From: Actinoplanes subtropicus
GTDB lineage: Bacteria; Actinomycetota; Actinomycetes; Mycobacteriales; Micromonosporaceae
NCBI RefSeq assembly: GCF_000721705.1
Contig: NZ_JOJL01000013.1
Span: forward strand, 62,001 to 126,000
Reading direction: 5' to 3'
DNA: 64,000 bases
The notes beneath the pieces are model-generated. The model did no database searches. It worked only from the letters and a program-made list of their open reading frames with translations, and was not told the origin of the DNA. The position numbers were made by a program, and so were the translations under genes. Within the stretch, counting starts at the first letter, position 1, and every line of letters begins with the position of its first letter. Of the stretch, positions 43,356-51,998 are shown one piece after another.

Positions 43356-43441
43356 TTTCGCGAGCACTTCCATTAACATCTCCGTCGCGGGCCGGTAACA
43401 CGGCGTGCCAAATGGGGACATCACGAACAAGGAGAAACCGC

Positions 43442-44044
43442 ATGGCTTTCGTTCGGCGAACCCGAGGCGAGTACGCCAAGACGGCCGACCGGCGAGCCGA
43501 GATCCTGGACGCCGCCGTCAAGGTCTTCTCCGAGTCGGGGTTCCACGGCGGATCGTTGCGCGAGGTCGCCGAGCGGGTCGGGCTAAGCCAGCCGGGCCTG
43601 CTGCACCACTTCGCCAACAAGGAGAAGCTGCTGGAGGCGGTCCTGACCTACCGCGACGACCTGGCGCTGGAGCGGATGGGGTCGGACCTGCCCACCGGGA
43701 TGGGACTGATCGACGCCCTGATCGATCTCACCTCGTACAACGCCACCACGCCGGGCCTGGTCGCGGTCTTCGCGGTGCTCTCCGGCGAGGCCACCGCGCC
43801 GGACCATCCCGGCCACCAGTACTTCAAGCAGCGGTACGCCTGGGTCCGCGAGATCACCGAGGAGGCGGTCGTCGCGGCTCAGGCGAGCGGCGACCTACGG
43901 CCCGAGCTCGACCCGACCGAGGTGGCGCGCACCCTCATCGCGCTGCTCGACGGGCTGCAGATCCAGTGGCTGTACGAGGACGGCGGCTTCGACATGACCG
44001 TCCCGCTCCGGGCGTACGTGCGCAGCCTCCGCGTGCGTCAATGA
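43442..44044 (+). CDS. TetR-family repressor of the ABC-GH3 operon
   Basis: The 200-residue protein has a TetR helix-turn-helix (RRAEILDAAVKVFSESGFHG, SLREVAERVGLSQPGLLHHF) and a helical C-terminal domain that ends WLYEDGGFDMTVPLRAYV. AAGGAG sits seven bases before the ATG at 43442; an ATG at 43412 in the same frame lacks such a site. It is divergent from the ABC-GH3 operon over a perfect 22-bp palindrome and so probably represses it and itself. Its last seven bases overlap the convergent nucleoside hydrolase gene. Confidence 0.88.
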   Translation: MAFVRRTRGEYAKTADRRAEILDAAVKVFSESGFHGGSLREVAERVGLSQPGLLHHFANKEKLLEAVLTYRDDLALERMGSDLPTGMGLIDALIDLTSYNATTPGLVAVFAVLSGEATAPDHPGHQYFKQRYAWVREITEEAVVAAQASGDLRPELDPTEVARTLIALLDGLQIQWLYEDGGFDMTVPLRAYVRSLRVRQ

Positions 44045-44955
44045 CCGCGGCCGGCGAGCAGGGCGATCAGGTCACCCAGCATCAGCGGTACGTCGAGGCG
44101 GGTGAACACCCGCACCTCGGCCCCGGCGCCGTCGAAGTCGAACGTTCCGTCGTCGCGCACCCGCGGCCGCGCCCGGCGGAACGACTGCGACGAGCACGGG
44201 TCCGGCTCGAACCCGGAATGCAGCGCGGTCAGCAGCACGAGCGGGTTGTCGCCGAGGATGTACGTGCCGCCCGGGTCCATCCCGTGCTCGCGCATCATGG
44301 CTCGAACCTGCTCGAGCGCGTCGACCAGCGACGCGCCGAGCGGCCCGAGCGGCCGCACCCGATGGTCCAGGTCGCGCATCGAGACCAGGGCCTGCCGGTA
44401 CGCGTCCCGGGGCACCTGCCACAGCGGCAGGTCCGAGTCGTTGAAGACCACGCGGGCGGCGGCCGGGTCGATGAGCGTGTTGTACTCGACCGGCATCGCG
44501 CCCGGCGGCACCAGCCCGCCCGGGTATTCCGGGCCGCCGATCCACACCACGGTGAGCCGCTGCGCGATCCGCGGTTCGGCCAGCCAGGCCGAGGCGATCT
44601 CGGTGAGCCCGCCGCCGCAGGTCACGTAGAGCGGCCGCGGGTCGTCGCGCATCGCCTCCTCGACGATGGCGGCGACGGCTTCACCCCGCACCACCCCGGC
44701 GGTGTTCGATCCCGGAACGATCCGGACGTCGTCGCGCCCGCAGGCCGCCGCGATCTCGCGGGCCTTCCGGGCGGCGTTGTCGGCGCTGCGGCCGGAGGGG
44801 TCGAAGGGGTCGCCCTCGCGCAGGTGCGAGCCGATCACCAGCCGTACGTCGGCGTCCGGGCTCAGCAGCAGGTGCGCGAGCTGCCAGAGACCGTCCGGGT
44901 CGCCGGAGTAGTCGTTGTCGGAGATGACGCGGATGCGGGCCACGGCCCGGATCAT
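44038..44955 (-). CDS. Nucleoside hydrolase family (IUNH) protein
   Basis: The 305-residue protein starts RIRVISDNDYSGDPDGLWQL, a variant of the DxDxxxDD calcium-binding signature of inosine-uridine-preferring nucleoside hydrolases, and has VTCGGGLTEIASAW and VWIGGPEYPGG in the expected places. It would cut the N-glycosidic bond of nucleosides or a related compound. The aspartate spacing differs slightly from the consensus, so substrate may differ. Its ATG is only 26 bases from that of the divergent esterase gene. A GTG at 44943 is an alternative start. Confidence 0.8.
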   Translation of the reverse strand: MIRAVARIRVISDNDYSGDPDGLWQLAHLLLSPDADVRLVIGSHLREGDPFDPSGRSADNAARKAREIAAACGRDDVRIVPGSNTAGVVRGEAVAAIVEEAMRDDPRPLYVTCGGGLTEIASAWLAEPRIAQRLTVVWIGGPEYPGGLVPPGAMPVEYNTLIDPAAARVVFNDSDLPLWQVPRDAYRQALVSMRDLDHRVRPLGPLGASLVDALEQVRAMMREHGMDPGGTYILGDNPLVLLTALHSGFEPDPCSSQSFRRARPRVRDDGTFDFDGAGAEVRVFTRLDVPLMLGDLIALLAGRGH

Positions 44956-44981
44956 GCCACGAGATCTTTCCAGGGAGAACG

Positions 44982-46418
44982 ATGACCATCGTCGGTACCA
45001 CCGCGGGTGTCGTCCGCGGCCGCGACTGGGGAACGGGCGTCGCGTTCCTCGGGATCCCGTACGCCGAACCGCCCTACGGCTCGCGAAGGTTCCAGGCGCC
45101 GGAGCCGCGGCGGGCCTGGCCGGGCGTGCTCGACTGCCTGGCGTACGGCCCGACGCCGCAGCGCCGCCCGTTCGCGGCGGTGACCGCGATCCCAGAGCCG
45201 ACCATCCCCGGCGACGACGTGCTCACGCTCAACGTGTTCACGCCCGGCCCGGCCGCGGAAGGCCTGCCGGTCCTGGTGTACATCCACGGCGGCGGGTACG
45301 TGGCGGGTTCCCCGGCGAGTCCCTGGTACGACGGTGCGGCCTTCGTCCGCGACGGGGTGGTGGTCGTGACGATCGCCTACCGGCTCGGCTTCGAGGGCTT
45401 CGGACACCTGCCCGACGCGCCGGCCAACCGCGGCGTGCGCGATCAGATCCTCGCCCTGCGATGGGTGCGCGACAACATCGCCGCGTTCGGCGGCGACCCC
45501 GGGAAGGTCACCATCGCCGGGCAGTCGGCCGGCGGCGGCAGCGTGATGCACCTGCTGGTCGCGCCCGGCGCGGGCGGCCTCTTCCGCGGCGCCATGGCGA
45601 TCTCGGGCTCGCCGGGCGACCGGACGGTGGCGGACGCGACGGCGATGACGCGGGCGCTCGCCGGCCGGCTCGCCGTCACCCCGGACCTGGCCGGGTTCGG
45701 CGGCGTGGACGAGTCGGAGCTGGTGGACACCGGGTTCGGGGGCCCGCCGTCCACCGCGCTCGAGGTGGTTTCGACGGTTTCCGCGGGCGTACGGATGGCG
45801 CCCGTGGTGGACGGCGACGTCCTGCCGTGGACAGTCGCCGAGGGGCTGACCCGCGGCGAGGGGGCGGACGTCGCCCTGGTCGTGGGCGCCACCCGGGACG
45901 AATTCTCGATGATCGCGCTGGGCGCCGCGTCGTCGTTCGAGGACGCCGACCCGGTGGACCTGCTCGTCCGGGCCGGACTCGATCCCGAGGTCGCGGCCGG
46001 GTACGCGGCCGCGCTGGCCGGCCGGTCGCCGGCGGCCGTGCTCGGCCAGTCGGTCACCGACCGGGTGTTCCGGCGGCGCGTCGTGGAATGGGCGGAGCTG
46101 CGGGCCGGTGCCGCCGCGCCGACGTTCGCGTACGACTTCGCCTGGCGGAGCGGGGCCGACGGCCTGTCCGGGCACTGCCTCGACGTGCCGTTCGCGTGGG
46201 ACGTCCTCGGCGAGGAGCACGTGGCCCGGCTCGCCGGCGAGGCGCCCCCGCAGGAACTGGCCGACGCGGTGCACGGCGCGTACGTCGCCTTCGTCCGGGA
46301 CGGCGATCCGGGCTGGCCGGCCTGGAACGGCGACGGCCCGGTCATGACCTGGGACACCAAGAGCGCGGTGACCGGCGCGGAGGCGTACGGGACCGCGCGG
46401 CTGCTCACCCGTTCCTGA
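44982..46418 (+). CDS. Type B carboxylesterase
   Basis: The 478-residue protein is a carboxylesterase/lipase family type B enzyme: IPYAEPPYGSRRFQAP, the oxyanion loop YIHGGGYVAG, the nucleophile elbow IAGQSAGGGSV and the histidine region SGHCLDVPFAWDV. No signal peptide is seen, so it is cytosolic. It hydrolyses carboxylic esters, such as xenobiotics or p-nitrobenzyl esters; natural substrate unknown. AGGGAG precedes the ATG. Confidence 0.88.
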   Translation: MTIVGTTAGVVRGRDWGTGVAFLGIPYAEPPYGSRRFQAPEPRRAWPGVLDCLAYGPTPQRRPFAAVTAIPEPTIPGDDVLTLNVFTPGPAAEGLPVLVYIHGGGYVAGSPASPWYDGAAFVRDGVVVVTIAYRLGFEGFGHLPDAPANRGVRDQILALRWVRDNIAAFGGDPGKVTIAGQSAGGGSVMHLLVAPGAGGLFRGAMAISGSPGDRTVADATAMTRALAGRLAVTPDLAGFGGVDESELVDTGFGGPPSTALEVVSTVSAGVRMAPVVDGDVLPWTVAEGLTRGEGADVALVVGATRDEFSMIALGAASSFEDADPVDLLVRAGLDPEVAAGYAAALAGRSPAAVLGQSVTDRVFRRRVVEWAELRAGAAAPTFAYDFAWRSGADGLSGHCLDVPFAWDVLGEEHVARLAGEAPPQELADAVHGAYVAFVRDGDPGWPAWNGDGPVMTWDTKSAVTGAEAYGTARLLTRS

Positions 46419-46481
46419 GCCCGAGCCGCGTACCAGCAGCCCGAAGCCGGCGTCAGCACGAGTCCCGGCCGCCGCCGAGGG

Positions 46482-48317
46482 TCACCCGAGGCGGTAAAGG
46501 ATCGCGCCGTCGATCTGCTCACGGGAGATGCCGAGGCCGTCGATCGGGCGACCGGGCACGCCCTCCCACGGGGTTCCGCTCAGCCATTCGGGCAGGACGA
46601 CGACCGACCTGATGCCGGCCGCTCGCAACGCGGCGATGCTGGCCGGGTCCGGGAAGGTGGTGCTGACCGAGCGGATCCTCTCCTGCCCGGTCGGGACGAA
46701 GGTCACCAGGCCGTTCGGGATGCGCGGGAACCCGTTCGTGGACCACAGCATGATGGACATCTCGAGACTGCCGCCGCTGGGCAGCACCAGGGTCGGCTCC
46801 TGCGCGGCCTGCATCGCGGCCGGATACCGCAGCAGCTCCGGGTGCGAGGTCCGGTTCACCCCTTCCACGACGACCAGCACCAGCGGGATCAGCAGGGCGA
46901 CCCGCAGCGCGACGAATCTTCCGCGGGCCACGAGCCCCGAGCGCCCGGCGCCGGCCGCGGGCCGCGGCGCCGTGACCCGCGCACCGGCGACGAACTCGCT
47001 GACCGCGCCGGCGGCCAGAATGGCCAGCACCAACGTGGTCCACACCGTCATCCGCCCGGGCGTGCGCAACGCCGCCCAGCCCGGCAAGTGTCGGGAGAGT
47101 GTCAGATAGCCCGGGTCGCCGTGCCAGGGCAGGGTCGCGCCGAGCGTGAGCAGCACCGCGCCGAGGGTGCCAAGACCGAGCAGGATCCGGTGGCGGAGTC
47201 GGAAGATCGAGATGAACATCCCGATCACGGCCAGGACGATCAGGGCGATGCCTGGCAACAGCGTCATCTCCGGCGGCCAGGGCAGGTGCGAACGCGCCGC
47301 GGCGTGCCGGGCACCCCACAGCCAGGACGCCTCGGGCGCGATGACCAGGCCTCGCCAGGCCGGCGAATACATCTCGGTCCAACCCAGCCCCCGGTCGGCC
47401 TGCGGGTAGAGCTGCACGACGCGGGCGAAGGCGAGGCCCATGAAGGCCGTGGCGGCTGCGAAGCACAACCCGCCGGCCAGATCGGCGGCCAGCAGCCGCC
47501 GGCCGAAGGGCGGCCGGCCGCGCCGCCACCAGGACCAGCCGAAGCACGCCGCGGCCACGAGGCAGAGGGCCACCATCAGGTACGCGAAGACGAGCCCGAT
47601 GGCAAGCCCGAGGGTGACCTGCCAGGCAGCGACCAGCCAGCCGGCCAGCGCCCACCGCGGCCGGTGCCGTTCCGGGCGGTGGCCGGTGCGCAACGACCAG
47701 CCGTGGCCGCGAGCGATCATGGCGAGGCTCAGCGCGATGCCGCCGGTGGACAGGACATTCAGGTGGCCGGCATGCGCGAGCCGCCACGGCGCGTACGCCC
47801 AGGCGACGCCGGCCACCGTCGCACCGAGCGGATGGGCGCCCAACTGGCGGGTCAGGGCGTACGCCCCGATGAAGGCGAGCGCGTGCACCAGGACGTACAG
47901 AATGTTGTATCGCAGGACGGCCGCGTCCATGCCGGACCCGATCGCGCCGAACGGCGCGTAGCCGATCACGGCATCGGTGAAGGCGAGCGAATGCGGATCG
48001 GGGTAGAACGTGTTCGAGTCCCACAGGTGCAGGGGGTGGTGCACCAGCGCGTGCCCGGCCCAGGCGATCTGCCAGGCGAACAAGGCCGGATCGCCGATGT
48101 CCCCGGGCACGGTGTGCCGCGGGTCGCGCAGCGTCGGCCAGGTCAGCGCCACGGCGAGCACAAGCCCGCCCAGGACGACCAGAATCCACTCACGGCGGGA
48201 CCACAGCCGCCTCAGCACGCCCGATGCCGCCTTCGACCCCGCGGTGGTCCCGCCCGCGGCCCGCCCGCCGCGTGACACGGTGCCAAGTTCGGAGGGCTGA
48301 CCTTGGATCTCGACCAC
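46482..48317 (-). CDS. Polytopic membrane protein, GT-C glycosyltransferase-like
   Basis: The 611-residue protein has a short cytosolic N-terminus, about ten membrane segments and a C-terminal soluble part (450-611). The first loop (VPGDIGDPALFAWQIAWAGH) holds acidic residues where GT-C enzymes keep the metal or donor site. Relatives are annotated as membrane mannosyl- or arabinosyltransferases, or simply as hypothetical. It starts at a GTG (48317) without a clear ribosome site. The gene stands alone between the esterase and the LacI gene. Substrate unknown. Confidence 0.6.
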   Translation of the reverse strand: MVEIQGQPSELGTVSRGGRAAGGTTAGSKAASGVLRRLWSRREWILVVLGGLVLAVALTWPTLRDPRHTVPGDIGDPALFAWQIAWAGHALVHHPLHLWDSNTFYPDPHSLAFTDAVIGYAPFGAIGSGMDAAVLRYNILYVLVHALAFIGAYALTRQLGAHPLGATVAGVAWAYAPWRLAHAGHLNVLSTGGIALSLAMIARGHGWSLRTGHRPERHRPRWALAGWLVAAWQVTLGLAIGLVFAYLMVALCLVAAACFGWSWWRRGRPPFGRRLLAADLAGGLCFAAATAFMGLAFARVVQLYPQADRGLGWTEMYSPAWRGLVIAPEASWLWGARHAAARSHLPWPPEMTLLPGIALIVLAVIGMFISIFRLRHRILLGLGTLGAVLLTLGATLPWHGDPGYLTLSRHLPGWAALRTPGRMTVWTTLVLAILAAGAVSEFVAGARVTAPRPAAGAGRSGLVARGRFVALRVALLIPLVLVVVEGVNRTSHPELLRYPAAMQAAQEPTLVLPSGGSLEMSIMLWSTNGFPRIPNGLVTFVPTGQERIRSVSTTFPDPASIAALRAAGIRSVVVLPEWLSGTPWEGVPGRPIDGLGISREQIDGAILYRLG

Positions 48318-48525
48318 GCACGCCCCCGGTTTCCTGGTTCGATCGCAGACGCCCGGACGCAGGACATTGTCACACGTCGATGCCCTACCGGGAACTGGGC
48401 CCGAAACGCGAAACTGCCGGCCGTACGGGGAAGCGGCCCGGTACCGACGGGTGTCGCCGACCGAGGCTCCGAAACGGTTGGCACGCCGACCCGGCTACCA
48501 AGCGGGTGCGCGGATCTGGCACGCG

Positions 48526-49485
48526 CTAAGAGGTCTCGCCGGGGACCAGGGTGACGAACCGGCTCGGGTCCGCTTCCGACGGGGGCGGTTCCTGGTGGCC
48601 GGAGCGGATGCCGCGGAGCTCGGCCTCCGGGATCACCGCGTCCAGCAGGGCGGCGAAGTCGATGCGTACGGTCGTCAGCCGGGGCGTGACCAGCTGCCCG
48701 ATGCTCGTGTGGTCGGCGCCGACCACGGCGACCTGCCCCGGCACGGCCAGGCCGAGCTCCCGGGCCGCGGCGAGCGCGGCGATCGCCACCTCGTCGTTGT
48801 AGCAGGCGATGCCGACCGGTGACTCCGCGAGCACGGGGGCCAGGGCCCGCACCGCCCCGGCCCGATCGAGCGGGACCCGCACCACGATCGGGTCGGGCAC
48901 GCCCGCCAGCCGGGCGTGCCGCGCGGCACCCTCGGCGCGGGGCGGGCCGTACGGGTCGAGGCGGTCGTCGGCGAGCAGCGCGTAGACGAGCCGGCGCCCA
49001 GGCGTACGCAATAGTTCTCCGGCCTGCAGGGCACCGATCGTGGCGTTCGGGTCATGAAAGGCGCGGGCGGGAAGGACCCGGATCCCGGCGGCGCGCAGCG
49101 CCTCGGCTGCGGCAGCGGAGTACACCCCCAGGTCGATCACCGCCGCGGGCTGCAGGTCGAGGACGGCGTCGACGGTCGCGCCCGCGTACTTCACCACGAC
49201 GCTCAGTCCGTGGGCGGCCGCGCCGCGGGTGATCCGGTCGATGCCGTCCTGCAGGTGGTGGCCGAACGTGACATTCGGGACGACCAGCACGACGAGGTCG
49301 CCGACCCCGGTGACCAGCGCCCGGCCGGCCTTGGAGGGCCGGTAGTTCAGCGACGCGGCGGCCGCGAACACCCGCTCGCGGGTCGCCGGCGGGAAGCGGT
49401 CCTCGTTGCCGCCGAGGATCTGGCTCACCGCCGAGCGGGACAGCCCGGCGAGCCGGGCGACATCCGAACTGGTCGGCCTGGTCAC
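48526..49485 (-). CDS. LacI-family repressor of the GH2 gene
   Basis: The 319-residue protein has an N-terminal LacI helix-turn-helix (SSDVARLAGLSRSAVSQILG), the hinge NYRPSKAGRALVTG and a periplasmic-binding-like sensor domain (VGIACYNDEVAIAALAAARE). It is divergent from a GH2 beta-galactosidase-type gene, with a 42-bp inverted repeat between them, so it very likely represses that gene and itself until a galactoside-type sugar binds. The 208-bp gap behind it (48318-48525) shows nothing I recognise. Confidence 0.9.
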   Translation of the reverse strand: MTRPTSSDVARLAGLSRSAVSQILGGNEDRFPPATRERVFAAAASLNYRPSKAGRALVTGVGDLVVLVVPNVTFGHHLQDGIDRITRGAAAHGLSVVVKYAGATVDAVLDLQPAAVIDLGVYSAAAAEALRAAGIRVLPARAFHDPNATIGALQAGELLRTPGRRLVYALLADDRLDPYGPPRAEGAARHARLAGVPDPIVVRVPLDRAGAVRALAPVLAESPVGIACYNDEVAIAALAAARELGLAVPGQVAVVGADHTSIGQLVTPRLTTVRIDFAALLDAVIPEAELRGIRSGHQEPPPSEADPSRFVTLVPGETS

Positions 49486-49521
49486 CGGGAGAGTGTGACA
49501 CAGCGGCCGGTGAGGTGCCGA

Positions 49522-49564
49522 TTGACACGTGACAGCAACTACCCTACGTTGCTGTCACGTGTCA
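49522..49564 (+). promoter_or_regulatory. GH2 promoter covered by a 42-bp inverted-repeat operator
   Basis: The arm TGACACGTGACAGCAAC (49523-49539) is repeated in exact inverse at 49548-49564 around an 8-bp centre. Within it lie TTGACA (49522-49527) and, 17 bases on, TACGTT (49545-49550), a good sigma-70-type promoter for the GH2 gene. Transcription would start near 49557, leaving a leader of about 14 bases. The near-symmetry offers a weaker promoter (ATGACA) towards the LacI gene. LacI binding here would block both. Confidence 0.8.
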
Positions 49565-49570
49565 TCATTC

Positions 49571-51880
49571 ATGGACGGCTGGTCCGTCGACGGCCGGCCC
49601 GTCCGGCTTCCCCATGACGCCATGCTCGCCGAGCCGCGGACGGCGCGCGGCGGCACCGGCGTCCACGGCGGCTACTTCCCGGGCGGGCGGTACCGGTACG
49701 CCAAGCGCTGGACCGCGCCCGCCGCCGACCGGCTGCATCTCGTCTTCGAGGGCGTCTACGGCAAGGCCCGGGTGCTGGTCGACGGCGAGCCGATCGCGGG
49801 GTGCGACAGCGGCTATCGGGAGTGGACGGTCCCGCTCGACGGCGTGGTCACCGCCGGCCGGGAGCACCTGATCGAGGTCGACGTCGACAATCGCGAGGTG
49901 CCGAACGGCCGGTGGTACACCGGCGCCGGGATCTACCGGCCGGTGTGGCTGGAGGAGCTCCCGGCGGTGCACCTGGCCCGCGACGGCATCCGGGTGCACA
50001 CCGGGGACGGCGTCGTGGAGATCGGCGTCGACGTCGCCGGCCCGGCGCCGGAGGGCCTGACCGTGGCGGTGACGCTCGGCGACGCCGGCGAGTCGTCGGC
50101 CCCGGTCGTCGGCGGCACGGCGCGGCTGCGGCTCACCGTTCCGCAGGCGCGGCTCTGGTCGGCCGACGATCCCTACCGGTACGAGACGACCGTACGGCTG
50201 CTCGACGGCGACGCCGAACTGCACCGCCGGACGCTGCGGGCCGGGCTGCGCACCCTGCACGTCGACGCGGAGCGGGGGCTGCTGGTCAACGGCGAGCGGG
50301 TCCTGCTGCGCGGCGCCTGCGTGCACCACGACAGCGGCGTCCTGGGCGCCGCCACCTTCCGGGCCGCCGAGTTCCGCCGCGCCCGCATCCTCAAGGCCAA
50401 CGGCTTCAACGCGATCCGCAGCGCGCACAACCCGATCTCCCGCGACCTCCTCGACGCCTGCGACGAGATCGGCCTGTACGTGATGGACGAGCTCGCCGAC
50501 GTCTGGTACGAGCCGAAGACCGCCCACGACGCGGCCGCCCGCTTCGCCGGGACCTGGCAGGACGACGCCCGCGCCATGGTCGCGAAGGACCACGCCCACC
50601 CCAGCGTGATCATGTATTCGATCGGCAACGAGATCACCGAGACGGCCACCGCGCGCGGCGTGGCGACCGCCCGCGAGCTGCACGACTTCGTCACCGGGCT
50701 GGATCCGCACCGGCCCACCACGGTCGCGGTCAACCTGGTGCTCAACGTCATGGCCAGCCACGGCGCTTCCCCTTTCAACAAAGAGCCGACGGAAGTCAGC
50801 AGTACGGCGGCGAACTTCATGGCCGACAAGCTGGGCGCCCTGATGCGGCTGCTCTCCCGGCTGCCGGTCGCCGACCGGGTCAGCCGCGACGCCTTCGCCG
50901 CCGTCGATGTCGCCGGATACAACTACGCGTACGGCCGCTACCCCGGCGACCGCAAGCGCCACCCCGGCCGGGTCATCCTCGGCACCGAGTCGATGCCCGG
51001 CGACCTGCCCCGGATCTGGGAGCTCGTCGAGCGGGTCCCCGGGGTGCTCGGTGACTTCATGTGGACCGGCTGGGACTACCTCGGCGAGGCGGGCATCGGC
51101 ACCTGGGCGTACGGCGAGCAGCCCGGCGGCATCCAGAAGCCCTACCCGGCCCTGATCGCCGGTCCCGGCGCCATCGACATCACCGGGCTCCCCGGCGCGC
51201 CGGCGCTGCTGGCCCGCGCGGTCTGGGGGCGCCTCGACGCCCCGGCGATCGCCGTCCGCCCGCTCGACCACGCCGGCGAGCGAACGCTACGCACCGCCTG
51301 GCGCAGCACCGACGCCGTCGCCAGCTGGTCCTGGCAGGGCTGCGAGGGCCGGACCGCCGAGATCGAGGTCTACTCCGCCGACGACGAGGTGGAGTTGCTG
51401 CTCGACGGCCGCTCGCTGGGCCGCCGCCGGCCGAGGCGGTTCCTGGCCCGATTCCGTACGCCGTACCGGCCCGGCGAACTCACCGCGGTCGGCTACCGGG
51501 CCGGCCGGGAGACCGGCCGGTCCACGCTCCGCTCGGCCGGCCCGGCCCGCCTGCGCCTGAACGTCGAGAGCGAGGCCCGGACCGCCGACGGCCAGGACCT
51601 CGCCTTCGTCCACATCGAGCTCGCCGACGACCACGGCACGGTGCAGACGCTCGCCAAGGACACCGTGACCGTCGCGGTCACCGGCCCCGGGGAGCTCGCC
51701 GGCTTCGGCAGCGCCGCCCCGGCGACCGAGGAGACCTTCACCGGCGACACGCACACCACGCACTACGGCCGGGCCCTGGCCGTCATCCGCGCCGCCGATC
51801 GGCCCGGCACCATCACCGTCACCGCGACCAGCCGGAACCACGGCACCGCCACCTTCGACCTGAGCGTCAGTCGAACGTGA
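49571..51880 (+). CDS. GH2 beta-galactosidase-family enzyme
   Basis: The 769-residue protein has the GH2 order: sugar-binding jelly roll (1-150), Ig-like domain, TIM barrel with acid/base Glu354 in SIGNEITE and nucleophile Glu473 in ILGTESMPG, and extra C-terminal Ig-like domains (from about 600). No signal peptide is present, so it acts inside the cell. Substrate may be a galactoside, glucuronide or mannoside. The ATG at 49571 has no Shine-Dalgarno sequence and is only about 14 bases from the predicted transcript start. The stop overlaps a remnant gene on the other strand by 14 bases. Confidence 0.88.
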   Translation: MDGWSVDGRPVRLPHDAMLAEPRTARGGTGVHGGYFPGGRYRYAKRWTAPAADRLHLVFEGVYGKARVLVDGEPIAGCDSGYREWTVPLDGVVTAGREHLIEVDVDNREVPNGRWYTGAGIYRPVWLEELPAVHLARDGIRVHTGDGVVEIGVDVAGPAPEGLTVAVTLGDAGESSAPVVGGTARLRLTVPQARLWSADDPYRYETTVRLLDGDAELHRRTLRAGLRTLHVDAERGLLVNGERVLLRGACVHHDSGVLGAATFRAAEFRRARILKANGFNAIRSAHNPISRDLLDACDEIGLYVMDELADVWYEPKTAHDAAARFAGTWQDDARAMVAKDHAHPSVIMYSIGNEITETATARGVATARELHDFVTGLDPHRPTTVAVNLVLNVMASHGASPFNKEPTEVSSTAANFMADKLGALMRLLSRLPVADRVSRDAFAAVDVAGYNYAYGRYPGDRKRHPGRVILGTESMPGDLPRIWELVERVPGVLGDFMWTGWDYLGEAGIGTWAYGEQPGGIQKPYPALIAGPGAIDITGLPGAPALLARAVWGRLDAPAIAVRPLDHAGERTLRTAWRSTDAVASWSWQGCEGRTAEIEVYSADDEVELLLDGRSLGRRRPRRFLARFRTPYRPGELTAVGYRAGRETGRSTLRSAGPARLRLNVESEARTADGQDLAFVHIELADDHGTVQTLAKDTVTVAVTGPGELAGFGSAAPATEETFTGDTHTTHYGRALAVIRAADRPGTITVTATSRNHGTATFDLSVSRT

Positions 51881-51998
51881 CCATGACCTTGCCGGCCGCG
51901 CCGGGCGTGGCGGCGAGCGCGAGGGCTTCAAGGGCCCGCCGAACGGCTCCGGCGGCGTCGACGTAGACGTCGGTGCCGGCGGCCCCGTCGCGGGTCAC
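51867..51998 (-). pseudogene. C-terminal scrap of an MDR alcohol dehydrogenase
   Basis: A 43-codon frame (GTG at 51998, overlapping the MMPL stop as GTGA) ends AGAVRRALEALALAATPGAA, then GKVMVTFD, which fits the last residues of zinc-type or quinone oxidoreductases. Nothing of the other 300 residues remains. It is a remnant or a chance match; no function is expected. Confidence 0.35.

Noticed and set aside
48318..48525. Small gene between the GT-C-like and LacI genes
   Set aside because: Open frames exist on the plus strand but have biased antisense-like composition, no ribosome site and no family match.
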